NCBI GenBank assembly: GCA_030627905.1
Contig: DAOVRZ010000123.1
Span: 1 to 16,089 of the forward strand
Direction: 5' to 3'
Length of the DNA: 16,089 nt
Source: JAGMES01 sp023128035
GTDB lineage: Bacteria > Bacillota > Halanaerobiia > DY22613
Shown here: positions 1 to 6,649 of the stretch, one piece after another
Position numbering within the stretch: position 1 is the first letter of the stretch
How the letters are laid out: each line of letters opens with the position of its first letter
Made by a program: the position numbers and the translations under genes
Notes under the pieces: model-generated
Seen by the model: the letters and a program-made list of their open reading frames with translations, nothing else
What the model was told of the DNA's origin: nothing
Database searches by the model: none

Positions 1-794
1 AAAAAGGATTCTTGAGGTGCATTATCCCAGCAGTTTCCTCGCCTTGACATGGACTGTCCTAATTCATTTTTTTTCAATAATGCTTGGAATTTAGGACTTG
101 TATAGTGAAAACCTTGATCAGAGTGGATAAATGCTTCTGAGTGAAGCTTAATGTTATTATTCATTAACTTAAGTATTGTATCAATGGCGATGTCTAAAGA
201 CAAGCTACTGGATACTTTATATGCAAGTATTTCATTTGTGGATCCATCCTTAATTGTAGATAGATAGGCTTTCTTGCCCTTACCATAGAATAAGTAAGTA
301 ATATCAGTAAGTAATACTTTTTCAGGAATATTTTGTTTGAATTTTCTATTTAACTTATTAGCTACAACTCTATGCTCACGAGTAGCTTTAGCCATCCTTC
401 TGTATGGATTAGCTTTTCTGATGGGACATATGATTTCATATTTTTTCATTATTCTTCGTATACGCTTCAAATTATATACAATACCGAAATGCCCTTCTAA
501 TGTCATTTTAATTTGACGAGCACCTTTCTTGCGTCTTTTAAAATTATATGCTTCTAAAATTATCTTTTTAACTTCTTCATCTAACAACTCACGCTGCTTC
601 CTTGATTCCTGAGATGATAGTGAGAAAAAATTATAATATCCCGAACGTGATACACCAGCTACCTTGCAAAGATAACTGAGCATATTCTTTAATTTATATT
701 TTTCAATTATAGCTTTAATAATTATGAATTTGTTTTTAGGTAGTAATTTTATTTCCTTCTTATCATCATCCTTTCCATCATATCCAGCTTTTTT
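1..794 (-). CDS. IS3-family transposase OrfB (DDE integrase core), partial at C-terminus
   Basis: This frame follows the predicted -1 slip and runs off the window start. Read on the minus strand it has an N-terminal HTH_21-like stretch (YLCKVAGVSRSGYYN, about 640-680) and an RNase H-fold rve core. The catalytic residues are visible: Asp in LLTDITYL (codon 303-305), Asp in HSDQGFHYTSPKFQ (codon 117-119) and Glu in NAPQES (codon 9-11). The second Asp and the Glu are separated by 35 residues, the D(35)E spacing of IS3 transposases. In this frame a TGA at 801-803 precedes the slip site and no ATG, GTG or TTG occurs before the HTH region, so translation most likely depends on frameshifting from OrfA. 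It catalyses strand cleavage and joining of the IS. The last few tens of residues are outside the window. Confidence 0.9.
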
Positions 795-1168
795 AGAAGT
801 TCATTCTCGGCTTTTAGTAAATTATTTTGTGCTTGAAGTCGTGTGTATTTCTCCTCTAAGGAAAGCTCCTTAGAGGTTGGTCTTCCTGAATTATTCTTTC
901 TGGTATCCTCTAAACCAAGCACGCCCTTACCCCTGTAGGCAGATCTCCACCTCTTACCTGATGATCTGACTCTTTCAATTCCTATGATGTCTATATCAAA
1001 CTCGTAATCTTCAAATATTTCTCTAGGAAACTTTCCTTTTTCGTTCTCAGCAATAAAAATATTTTTGAATTCATCAATATAAGTAATTGCCTTATTACTA
1101 ACATTTTTCACATACTTGTTCTGTGATAAAATATCTATTTCTTCTTTAGTAAATATCTTTTTACTCAT
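749..1168 (-). CDS. IS3-family OrfA, DNA-binding subunit
   Basis: This 139-aa protein is basic in its central part (GIERVRSSGKRWRSAYRGKG) and ends in a leucine-rich heptad segment (LQAQNNLLKAENELLKKL, about residues 112-129), the usual dimerising zipper of IS3 OrfA proteins. The start is the ATG at 1168, preceded by GGGGGA about 8 nt upstream. OrfA binds the terminal repeats and represses or assists transposition. The OrfA stop lies about 40 nt beyond the slippery heptamer, so the two frames overlap as in other IS3 elements. The N-terminal HTH is not obvious by eye; the assignment rests on position, zipper and frameshift. Confidence 0.82.
   Translation of the reverse strand: MSKKIFTKEEIDILSQNKYVKNVSNKAITYIDEFKNIFIAENEKGKFPREIFEDYEFDIDIIGIERVRSSGKRWRSAYRGKGVLGLEDTRKNNSGRPTSKELSLEEKYTRLQAQNNLLKAENELLKKLDMMERMMIRRK
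788..794 (-). promoter_or_regulatory. Programmed -1 ribosomal frameshift site A_AAA_AAG
   Basis: On the minus strand the OrfA codons CTA AAA AAG form the heptamer A_AAA_AAG in the right phase. A -1 slip here changes from the OrfA frame into the open OrfB frame (KKAGYDGKDDDKK...). This heptamer is the classic IS3-family signal for producing the OrfAB fusion transposase. Confidence 0.87.
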
Positions 1169-1239
1169 TTGTCATTCCCCCAATTCTCTTATATTTAATT
1201 ATACATAAAAATACCCTAAAGGGTAGACTTTTTTTAAAC

Positions 1240-1259
1240 TGTCCACTCTATAGGGTACA
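1240..1259 (-). repeat. Terminal inverted repeat of the IS (OrfA-side end)
   Basis: Read on the minus strand this is TGTACCCTATAGAGTGGACA, starting with the TG dinucleotide usual for IS3-family ends, about 90 bp before the OrfA start. A related block, TACCCTTTAGGG, recurs 30-35 bp inside. The exact outer boundary is inferred, because the opposite end is not available for comparison. Confidence 0.6.
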
Positions 1260-1281
1260 TTATATTATGAGGTAGGTTTTT

Positions 1282-1310
1282 ATTTGTTCTCCTTCAAAGG
1301 GAGAACAAAT
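1282..1310. terminator. 11-bp perfect inverted repeat, possible terminator
   Basis: ATTTGTTCTCC and GGAGAACAAAT flank a 7-nt loop just outside the IS end. The right arm is followed by only TTT, so it would be a weak intrinsic terminator on the plus strand, perhaps for a gene that lay upstream before the IS arrived. It could also be a protein-binding site. Confidence 0.3.
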
Positions 1311-1318
1311 TTTAAAGT

Positions 1319-1348
1319 GTATAAAATCTCTTCGTTCGATAAACAATA
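1319..1348 (+). promoter_or_regulatory. Possible forespore (sigma-F-like) promoter for the PrsW-like/fin unit
   Basis: GTATA at 1319-1323 fits the sigma-F -35 (GYATA). After exactly 15 bp, ATAAACAATA at 1339-1348 matches the sigma-F -10 (GGNRANAHTR) at every constrained position except the two leading G. fin in B. subtilis is under forespore control, which supports the reading. In AT-rich DNA a chance match is possible. Confidence 0.33.
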
Positions 1349-1375
1349 TAGTGAACGAGAAAGAGAGGAATGAGG

Positions 1376-1762
1376 ATGTATCTCTTAGCAGCACTGCTTG
1401 CAGCATTTATTGCATATTTTTTAAATAGGTTTCTAGTGATGAAATTTGGTGAGGGAACCATTATTTTTGTCACCCCGATTTTAGAGGAAACACTAAAAAC
1501 AGGTTTGGCAGTTTATTTGAGGACAGCTATTTTACCTGTTCATGTGATCTTTGGTTTGATTGAAGGGATTTATGATTTAAAAACTTCGAGGCTTGGAATT
1601 AGTGCAGGTTTACTCAGTTTGATCTGGCATACTGGCTTTGGTTTGGTGACAATTTTACTTGGCAAATTCATGGGAAATATAGCGTATGGACTGGTGGGGG
1701 CTATTTTAATACACTATTTGGGAAATAGCTTTATTATTCAACCAAAGGAGGAGAAAAGATGA
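1376..1762 (+). CDS. Small multi-pass membrane protein with PrsW-like glutamic protease motifs
   Basis: I do not recognise this as a named gene. The 128-aa protein is almost all hydrophobic, with roughly four membrane segments. It carries EETLK (E37, E38, K41), FGLIE (F59, E63), an isolated H85 (WHTGFG) and H113 (HYLGN). The pattern EExxK, FxxxE, then His in later helices is that of the PrsW/CAAX-type glutamic intramembrane proteases, although the protein is far shorter than PrsW (about 220 aa), so it would be a minimal version or a non-catalytic relative. The ATG at 1376 is preferred because AGAGAGG lies 7 nt upstream; the in-frame ATG at 1370 sits almost on that site. Its stop overlaps the fin start (ATGA), so the two are co-translated. 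The link to Fin suggests a membrane role in early sporulation, which is inference only. Confidence 0.6.
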   Translation: MYLLAALLAAFIAYFLNRFLVMKFGEGTIIFVTPILEETLKTGLAVYLRTAILPVHVIFGLIEGIYDLKTSRLGISAGLLSLIWHTGFGLVTILLGKFMGNIAYGLVGAILIHYLGNSFIIQPKEEKR

Positions 1763-2028
1763 AACTTTTATATTATTGTCACAATTGTGGTGATTTTATA
1801 GATGAACTTAGTGTAAATAAAATGGATGAAAAAAAGCTGGGTTTTGATATCTTGACGGAAGAAGAGAAAAAGGATATAATTAAGTGGAATAAGTCTGGGG
1901 ATATTTTATATGTTGGAAGTGTCTGTGATAATTGTTACCATGAATTGAATAATCTTTTGGGAGATAATTTGGAACCTAATCATAAGACTAGACTTTACTC
2001 TGACTATGACCCACCTCGAATGCATTGA
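1759..2028 (+). CDS. fin: Anti-sigma-F factor Fin (YabK family)
   Basis: This 89-aa zinc-ribbon protein has CxxC pairs at C7/C10 (YYCHNCG) and C56/C59 (VCDNC). Between them is the family core LGFDILTEEEKKDII followed by SGDILYVGSVCDNC, the pattern I know from Fin/YabK (about 76 aa in B. subtilis). Fin binds sigma-F in the forespore and helps the handover from sigma-F to sigma-G. Its place directly upstream of mfd and spoVT is the conserved one. The start overlaps the preceding gene by 4 nt, and AAAGGAGGAG lies just upstream, a strong ribosome binding site. A terminator follows about 25 nt after the stop, so fin is probably not transcribed as one unit with mfd. The C-terminal tail is somewhat longer than in B. 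subtilis. Confidence 0.85.
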   Translation: MKLLYYCHNCGDFIDELSVNKMDEKKLGFDILTEEEKKDIIKWNKSGDILYVGSVCDNCYHELNNLLGDNLEPNHKTRLYSDYDPPRMH

Positions 2029-2053
2029 TGTAAAAAAAGCATAAAGACGATTC

Positions 2054-2090
2054 AGGCCTTAGATCCGTTATTATTGGATAAGGCCTTTTC
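2054..2090 (+). terminator. Intrinsic terminator after fin
   Basis: AGGCCTTAGATCC (2054-2066) pairs with GGATAAGGCCT (2076-2086) with a two-base bulge and a 9-nt loop, followed by TTTTCGTGTT. It separates fin from mfd. The T-tract is modest, so read-through into mfd is possible. Confidence 0.7.
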
Positions 2091-2112
2091 GTGTTAAGAA
2101 AGGACGAATATT

Positions 2113-5100
2113 GTGAATGGATTAACAAAGATTTTGCATCAAAGTAAAAATTATCAAAATATAAGAGATACTTTATTATCTGGAAAGAAGGTTTATATTT
2201 CTGGGTTGGCTGATTCACAACGACACTTTTTTATATCAAATTTGTTTGAACAAAGCGATCAACATCTGTTAATTATTACTCACGACATTCAGGAAGCAAT
2301 AGCTATTTATGAGAATTTGATACGCTATCTTAATGAAGGGAAAGTACTTTTGTTTCCAGAATTAGAAATATTACCTCACGAAAGATTAGTTAATGACCTC
2401 AGTTTGAAAATCCAGCGTCTACAGGTATTAGAAGATATACTATTTAATTCAGAAAAGAAAATTGTAGTTACTACTGCTCAGGCTTTGCTAAGACAAGGGA
2501 TTTCCTTGCAATATTTTAAGGAATGTTCATTTGAATTAAGTTGGGGTTCTGAGGTGGATTTAAATCAGATAACGAATACGCTCGTTCGGATGGGTTATGA
2601 GCGTGTGGGTATGGTAGATGCTAAAGGACAGTTTAGCATTCGTGGTGGAATTATTGATATTTTTCCGATGACCAGGATTCATCCTATTCGGATTGACCTT
2701 TTTGGTGAAGAAATAGATTCACTGAAAGAATTTGACTTAGTTACTCAGCGTTCTATTCGAGATTTAGAGCGGGTAGTAATTGTTCCAGCTGATGAAATTA
2801 TTTTTGACCAAAAGATTGGTCAAAAAGCTGCAAAAGAGATTCGTAAAGATGCAGATGATTTGCTAAAATCTTTACGCAAAGCAGAAAAAAATGAAGAATA
2901 TATTTCTTTGAAAAGAAAAATTAACGAAGATGCAGAACGTCTATCTGAAGGAATTCGGTTTGAAGGAATTGACCAGTACCTTCCTTATCTAAATACGGAA
3001 ATGGGTACCATTTTAGAATTTTTTCATTCAAAGATGGTTGTAATTGATAGCCCTGAACGCACTCAAAGCAGGGCAGAGCATTACATGAAGGAGATTCAAG
3101 AAACAGAGGTTTCCTTGATGGAACAAGGAATTATTTTACCTTCTTATACTCAATTGTTTACTGAATTTTCAAGAATACTTTGGGAAATTCATGATACATC
3201 CTTGTTGATGATCGATTATCGTTCATATTCACTTGAGTGGATGAATCCAGATTTAGAAATTGAATTTAATGCTAAAGATATTGAATCCTTTCATGGTAAG
3301 ATTGATTTACTTATTCAAGCTCTCAAGGAACGATTGGAAGGTAGATACAGTGTTTTGCTAACTTTAAGTAATGAAAGCAAATGTAAACGGTTGGAAGAAT
3401 ATATGCAGGAAGAAGATATTCCTGCGGTTTATATACCGGAAATAAAGGGCGAATTGAAAAGGGGTAAAGTATTTATTACCAAAGGAGAGTTAATAAAAGG
3501 ATTTGTTTTTGAGGAATTAAATTTTGTTCTTTATACAGAGATGGAGATTTTTGGTCGCCAGAAGAAGAAGAAACGAAAGATTAAGGAATTCAATGAAGGA
3601 ATTCGAATTAAATCTTTTGAAGAATTAGAGATTGGTGATTATGTGGTCCATGAGAATCATGGTGTAGGTAAGTATCTTGGAGTAAAAACTTTGGAGATTC
3701 AAAATAATCATCAAGATTATCTTGTCATAAAATATTTTGGTGAAGATAAGCTATATGTCCCTACTCATCAGGTTAATCTAATTCAAAAGTATGTTGGTGC
3801 TGAGAATCAACCACCAAAATTAAATAAATTAGGCGGCAATGAATGGAATCGAATTAAAAAGAAAATTAAAGAATCAGTTCAGGAGATTGCAGTAGATCTA
3901 TTAAAACTATATGCTGAAAGAGAATTGATTAAAGGCTATTCTTTTTCTTACGATACCCCTTGGCAGAAAGAGTTTGAAGACGCGTTTCCTTTTGAAGAGA
4001 CTCCTGATCAATACCGGAGTATTGTAGAGGTTAAGAAAGATATGGAAGATTTACAGCCTATGGATCGGCTACTTTGTGGAGATGTAGGCTATGGTAAAAC
4101 GGAAGTTGCAATTCGAGCTGCTTTTAAAGCTGTACAGGATGGAAAACAAGTAGCTATTTTGGTGCCTACGACTATTTTAGCACAACAACATTATACTACT
4201 TTTAAGGAAAGGTTTGAAGATTTTCCTGTTAATGTAGAGATGATTAGTCGTTTTCGTTCTCCAAAAGAGCAAAAAAGAATTATGGAGTTATTAGCTCTAG
4301 GTGGAGTGGATGTAATTATTGGTACTCACCGACTTCTTTCTCGTGATATTGTTTTTCATGACTTAGGTCTTGTTATTGTAGATGAAGAGCAACGTTTTGG
4401 TGTAACTCATAAAGAACGCCTGAAAGAATTAAAGAAAAATGTTGATGTACTTACTCTTACAGCAACACCGATTCCCAGAACATTACACATGGCGTTGGTT
4501 GGTGTGCGTGATATGAGTGTTATTGAGACACCGCCGGAGGATCGTTATCCTATAAGAACATATGTGCGTGAATATAACGAAGAGTTGATTAGGGATGCTG
4601 TTACGAGAGAGTTAAATCGAAATGGTCAAGTTTATTTTGTTCATAATCGTGTGGCTGATATAGATGAAATTGCTTCAAAGATAAAACGTTTAGTACCTGA
4701 TGCAAGAATTGCAGTGGGTCATGGTCAAATGAATGAACACCGTTTGGAAGAGTTGATGGTGGGTTTTTTGAATGGAGAATATAATGTATTAGTTTGTACA
4801 ACAATTATTGAAACAGGATTGGACATTCCTAATGTAAATACGATTATTATCAATGATGCGGATCGAATGGGGCTTTCTCAATTATATCAACTTAGGGGGC
4901 GTGTAGGTCGATCTAATCGAGTTGCTTATGCTTATCTTTTATATCGCCGGGGTAAGATGCTTTCTGAGATTGCTGAGAAACGCTTACGTGCAATTAAAGA
5001 ATTTACCAACTTAGGATCTGGTTTTAAAATTGCTATGCGGGATTTAGAGATTAGGGGAGCAGGGAATCTTTTGGGTGCTGAACAGCATGGTCATATTGCT

Positions 5101-5655
5101 TCGATTGGATTTTCATTATATTGCAAGCTATTAGATGAGTCGATTCGTCAACTTCAAGGAAAAGTATTGGAGGATAGTCATTTACCTTCTATAGAGATAA
5201 AACTAGATGCATATATTCCAGAAGAATATATTCCTGATTCAAGACAGAAGATTGAGATTTATAAGAAAATTGCTGATATTAAAAATATAGATGACATGGA
5301 AGAATTAATTGATGAGTTGATTGATCGGTTTGGAGATTTACCTCAAGCTGTAGATAATTTAGTTCAAATTTCTGGGTTGAAATTTCTTGCTCAAAAATTA
5401 AATATCGAGGAGATTAAATCTAAAAATGAACAGGTTACTATTCAATTTCGTAATAGTGATAAATTAGATCCTGAACGAATTATGGAATTAGTAAGAAGAT
5501 TTCGACACCAGATAAAAGTACGTAATGCAGAGAAACCTTCTATTATCGTTCGAAAAGCAGATCTGAGTGATGATCGACTGATGAAATTATTGAATAAAAT
5601 TATTACTTTTTTGCTGGGTGATAAAAAAGATCATGAGAATAGTTTACAAGATTAG
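2113..5655 (+). CDS. mfd: Transcription-repair coupling factor Mfd
   Basis: The 1180-aa length matches bacterial Mfd (B. subtilis 1177). Domains in order: the UvrB-like N-terminal module (about 1-350), used to recruit UvrA; the CarD-like RNA polymerase interaction domain beginning EIGDYVVHENHGVGKYLG (about 507-600); a RecG-like translocase with Walker A GDVGYGKT (656-663), Walker B DEEQRFG (from 757), TATPIPRTLH (about 783-792) and motif VI QLRGRVGRS (926-934); then the C-terminal TRCF domain. It pushes stalled RNA polymerase off damaged template and recruits UvrAB. The start is the GTG at 2113, with AAGAAAGGA about 8 nt before; no better start lies nearby. Transcription probably begins between the fin terminator and the start, or by read-through. 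No clear terminator follows. Confidence 0.98.
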   Translation: MNGLTKILHQSKNYQNIRDTLLSGKKVYISGLADSQRHFFISNLFEQSDQHLLIITHDIQEAIAIYENLIRYLNEGKVLLFPELEILPHERLVNDLSLKIQRLQVLEDILFNSEKKIVVTTAQALLRQGISLQYFKECSFELSWGSEVDLNQITNTLVRMGYERVGMVDAKGQFSIRGGIIDIFPMTRIHPIRIDLFGEEIDSLKEFDLVTQRSIRDLERVVIVPADEIIFDQKIGQKAAKEIRKDADDLLKSLRKAEKNEEYISLKRKINEDAERLSEGIRFEGIDQYLPYLNTEMGTILEFFHSKMVVIDSPERTQSRAEHYMKEIQETEVSLMEQGIILPSYTQLFTEFSRILWEIHDTSLLMIDYRSYSLEWMNPDLEIEFNAKDIESFHGKIDLLIQALKERLEGRYSVLLTLSNESKCKRLEEYMQEEDIPAVYIPEIKGELKRGKVFITKGELIKGFVFEELNFVLYTEMEIFGRQKKKKRKIKEFNEGIRIKSFEELEIGDYVVHENHGVGKYLGVKTLEIQNNHQDYLVIKYFGEDKLYVPTHQVNLIQKYVGAENQPPKLNKLGGNEWNRIKKKIKESVQEIAVDLLKLYAERELIKGYSFSYDTPWQKEFEDAFPFEETPDQYRSIVEVKKDMEDLQPMDRLLCGDVGYGKTEVAIRAAFKAVQDGKQVAILVPTTILAQQHYTTFKERFEDFPVNVEMISRFRSPKEQKRIMELLALGGVDVIIGTHRLLSRDIVFHDLGLVIVDEEQRFGVTHKERLKELKKNVDVLTLTATPIPRTLHMALVGVRDMSVIETPPEDRYPIRTYVREYNEELIRDAVTRELNRNGQVYFVHNRVADIDEIASKIKRLVPDARIAVGHGQMNEHRLEELMVGFLNGEYNVLVCTTIIETGLDIPNVNTIIINDADRMGLSQLYQLRGRVGRSNRVAYAYLLYRRGKMLSEIAEKRLRAIKEFTNLGSGFKIAMRDLEIRGAGNLLGAEQHGHIASIGFSLYCKLLDESIRQLQGKVLEDSHLPSIEIKLDAYIPEEYIPDSRQKIEIYKKIADIKNIDDMEELIDELIDRFGDLPQAVDNLVQISGLKFLAQKLNIEEIKSKNEQVTIQFRNSDKLDPERIMELVRRFRHQIKVRNAEKPSIIVRKADLSDDRLMKLLNKIITFLLGDKKDHENSLQD

Positions 5656-5719
5656 AGGATAAACTAGTTTTACAGTAGATGGAGAAAGATTATCTTTTCA
5701 CCTTTCAGATGGTTGGATC

Positions 5720-5750
5720 AGAATAAAATTAGCTACAATGTTATATACTA
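5720..5750 (+). promoter_or_regulatory. Sigma-G-like promoter for spoVT
   Basis: GAATA at 5721-5725 fits the sigma-G -35 (GHATR). After 18 bp, TATACTA at 5744-5750 matches the -10 CATWHTA at six of seven positions. spoVT is sigma-G-dependent in B. subtilis. The start point would be near 5757, leaving a leader of about 80 nt. Confidence 0.5.
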
Positions 5751-5775
5751 ACAGTAGAAGCAGCATTCAAAATCT

Positions 5776-5838
5776 AAAGGAGGTGAAGCCTGGTTGTCAA
5801 TGTAGCCTGACTTAGGTGAACTTGCTGCCAGAAACGTT
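5776..5838 (+). promoter_or_regulatory. Unusual spoVT leader: strong SD far upstream, 3-codon ORF and in-frame UAG
   Basis: AAAGGAGGTGA at 5776-5786 is a near-perfect Shine-Dalgarno sequence but lies more than 50 nt before the spoVT ATG. At normal spacing it serves a TTG at 5794, giving TTG TCA ATG TAG. The TAG at 5803 is in the spoVT frame, with no further stop before the ATG. A second, weaker AGGTGA at 5814-5819 is about 19 nt from the ATG. CCT/AGG and GTCA/TGAC can form a small imperfect hairpin between them (5789-5816). Translational control by a minimal ORF is one reading. Confidence 0.45.
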
Positions 5839-6399
5839 ATGAAAGCGACTGGTATTGTAAGAAGAATTGATGATCTTGGAAGAGTTGTTATCCCTAAAGA
5901 GATTCGACGTACAATGCGAATACGTGAAGGTGAACCATTAGAGATTTTTGTAGATCGTGAAGGGGAAGTAATCTTAAAAAAATATGCTCCAATTGGTGAA
6001 CTCGCACAGTTTGCTCAGGAGTATGCAGATTCCCTTGCAGAAGTGACCGATCATGTAGCTTGTGTTCTAGATAAAGACGTTGTAGTTGCTGTTGCTGGCA
6101 CCTCACGAAAAGAATATTTAGAAAAACCGATTAGTGAAAAGGCTCAAACTGTGTTGGAGTCTAAAGAGACTACTATTATTGATGAGACAGGAGCACATGT
6201 ATTTTGTGAAGAATGTAAAAACGAAACGGAAAATTGTAAATTTGCTTCTTCAGTGCTGTCTCCAATTATGACTTCTGATGGTCAAGTAGTTGGTCTAGTA
6301 GTACTTAGTTCAAAGAATTTAGATACTCAAATGGGAGAGTTAGAAATTAAGCTAGCAAATACAGCGGCAGGCTTTTTGGCAAAACAGATGGAAAGCTAA
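5839..6399 (+). CDS. spoVT: Stage V sporulation protein T (AbrB-type transcription factor)
   Basis: The 186-aa protein opens with the characteristic SpoVT N-terminus MKATGIVRRIDDLGRVVIPK, an AbrB-type swapped-hairpin DNA-binding domain (about 1-52), followed by a GAF-like domain (about 56-180, including HVACVLDKDVVVAVAGTSRK and SPIMTSDGQVVGLVVLSS). SpoVT forms tetramers and tunes sigma-G-dependent genes in the forespore. The ATG start is fixed by the family N-terminus, although no good ribosome binding site lies at normal distance. It sits between mfd and the SpoVB-like gene as in B. subtilis. A forespore-type promoter precedes it and a terminator follows, so it is probably monocistronic. C120 and C123 in FCEECKNETENC, with C130, form a small Cys-rich patch. 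Confidence 0.96.
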   Translation: MKATGIVRRIDDLGRVVIPKEIRRTMRIREGEPLEIFVDREGEVILKKYAPIGELAQFAQEYADSLAEVTDHVACVLDKDVVVAVAGTSRKEYLEKPISEKAQTVLESKETTIIDETGAHVFCEECKNETENCKFASSVLSPIMTSDGQVVGLVVLSSKNLDTQMGELEIKLANTAAGFLAKQMES

Positions 6400-6435
6400 T
6401 GAATTGATAGGTAAAATATTATCATAAAAACTGAT

Positions 6436-6467
6436 ATCGAGTCCAGATGGGCTCGATTTTCTTATTT
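6436..6467 (+). terminator. Intrinsic terminator after spoVT
   Basis: ATCGAGTCC (6436-6444) pairs with GGGCTCGAT (6449-6457) across the loop AGAT, with one G-U pair, and is followed by TTTCTTATTT. It closes the spoVT transcript. Confidence 0.8.
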
Positions 6468-6538
6468 AACGACATTTCAGAAGGGGAAGTCCTCCTCCTT
6501 TATAGGTAGGGGCTTAATCCTCTTCTGGAGTCGTTAAA
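6465..6538 (+). other. Long imperfect hairpin, candidate structured RNA or small palindromic element
   Basis: Nested pairings run inward. TTTAACGAC (6465-6473) pairs with GTCGTTAAA (6530-6538), 9 bp perfect. CAGAAGGGG (6478-6486) pairs with CCTCTTCTG (6519-6527) with one G-U. AAGTCC (6487-6492) pairs with GGGCTT (6510-6515) with one G-U. A pyrimidine-rich tip follows. About 24 bp of helix in 74 nt is far more than expected by chance. It matches no RNA family I can name. It could be a cis-acting leader for the SpoVB-like gene, a small RNA, or a palindromic repeat. Confidence 0.55.
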
Positions 6539-6543
6539 CTTAA

Positions 6544-6567
6544 GAAATAATAACTTGTTATTATTTC
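6544..6567. repeat. Perfect 11-bp inverted repeat with 2-nt centre
   Basis: GAAATAATAAC (6544-6554) and GTTATTATTTC (6557-6567) flank TT. The spacer is too short for a comfortable hairpin loop, so it could be a dimeric protein-binding operator as easily as an RNA structure. It lies between the long hairpin and the leader ORF before the SpoVB-like gene. A further TCGAC/GTCGA pairing (6566-6570 with 6596-6600) overlaps its right end. Confidence 0.5.
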
Positions 6568-6601
6568 GACTTTTAGAAGGATAATAAAGGAGAAGGTCGA
6601 A

Positions 6602-6649
6602 GTGAATAATAGTTATAATTCTATTGTAAGTGTGGGAGTGGAGGCATAA
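6602..6649 (+). CDS. Possible 15-codon leader peptide coupled to the SpoVB-like gene
   Basis: A GTG at 6602 follows AAAGGAG (6587-6593) at good spacing and opens a 15-codon frame (VNNSYNSIVSVGVEA). Its TAA at 6647-6649 overlaps the ATG of the SpoVB-like gene as TAATG. That geometry is typical of translational coupling, and the downstream gene's own GGAGG (6640-6644) is only 4 nt from its ATG. The peptide has no recognised function and may exist only to deliver ribosomes. Chance occurrence cannot be excluded. Confidence 0.35.
   Translation: MNNSYNSIVSVGVEA

Larger units (their letters stand above)
1..1259 (-). mobile_element. IS3-family insertion sequence (IS150-like), truncated by window start
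   Basis: The minus strand carries a typical IS3 layout: a terminal repeat beginning TGTACCCTATAGAGTGGACA at 1259, OrfA, a -1 frameshift heptamer, and OrfB with an integrase-type DDE core. The TG start and the GGAC late in the repeat resemble IS150-subgroup ends as I recall them. Only one end is inside the window, so total length, the second inverted repeat and the target-site duplication cannot be seen. The element lies directly upstream of the conserved fin-mfd cluster, where B. subtilis has pth (spoVC), so it may have separated the two or marks a rearrangement point. Both OrfA and the visible part of OrfB lack internal stops, so the element looks intact as far as seen. Confidence 0.9.

Noticed and set aside
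5656..5719. Terminator after mfd
   Set aside because: The AAAGAT/ATCTTT symmetry near 5688-5700 has no room for a loop and no following T run.
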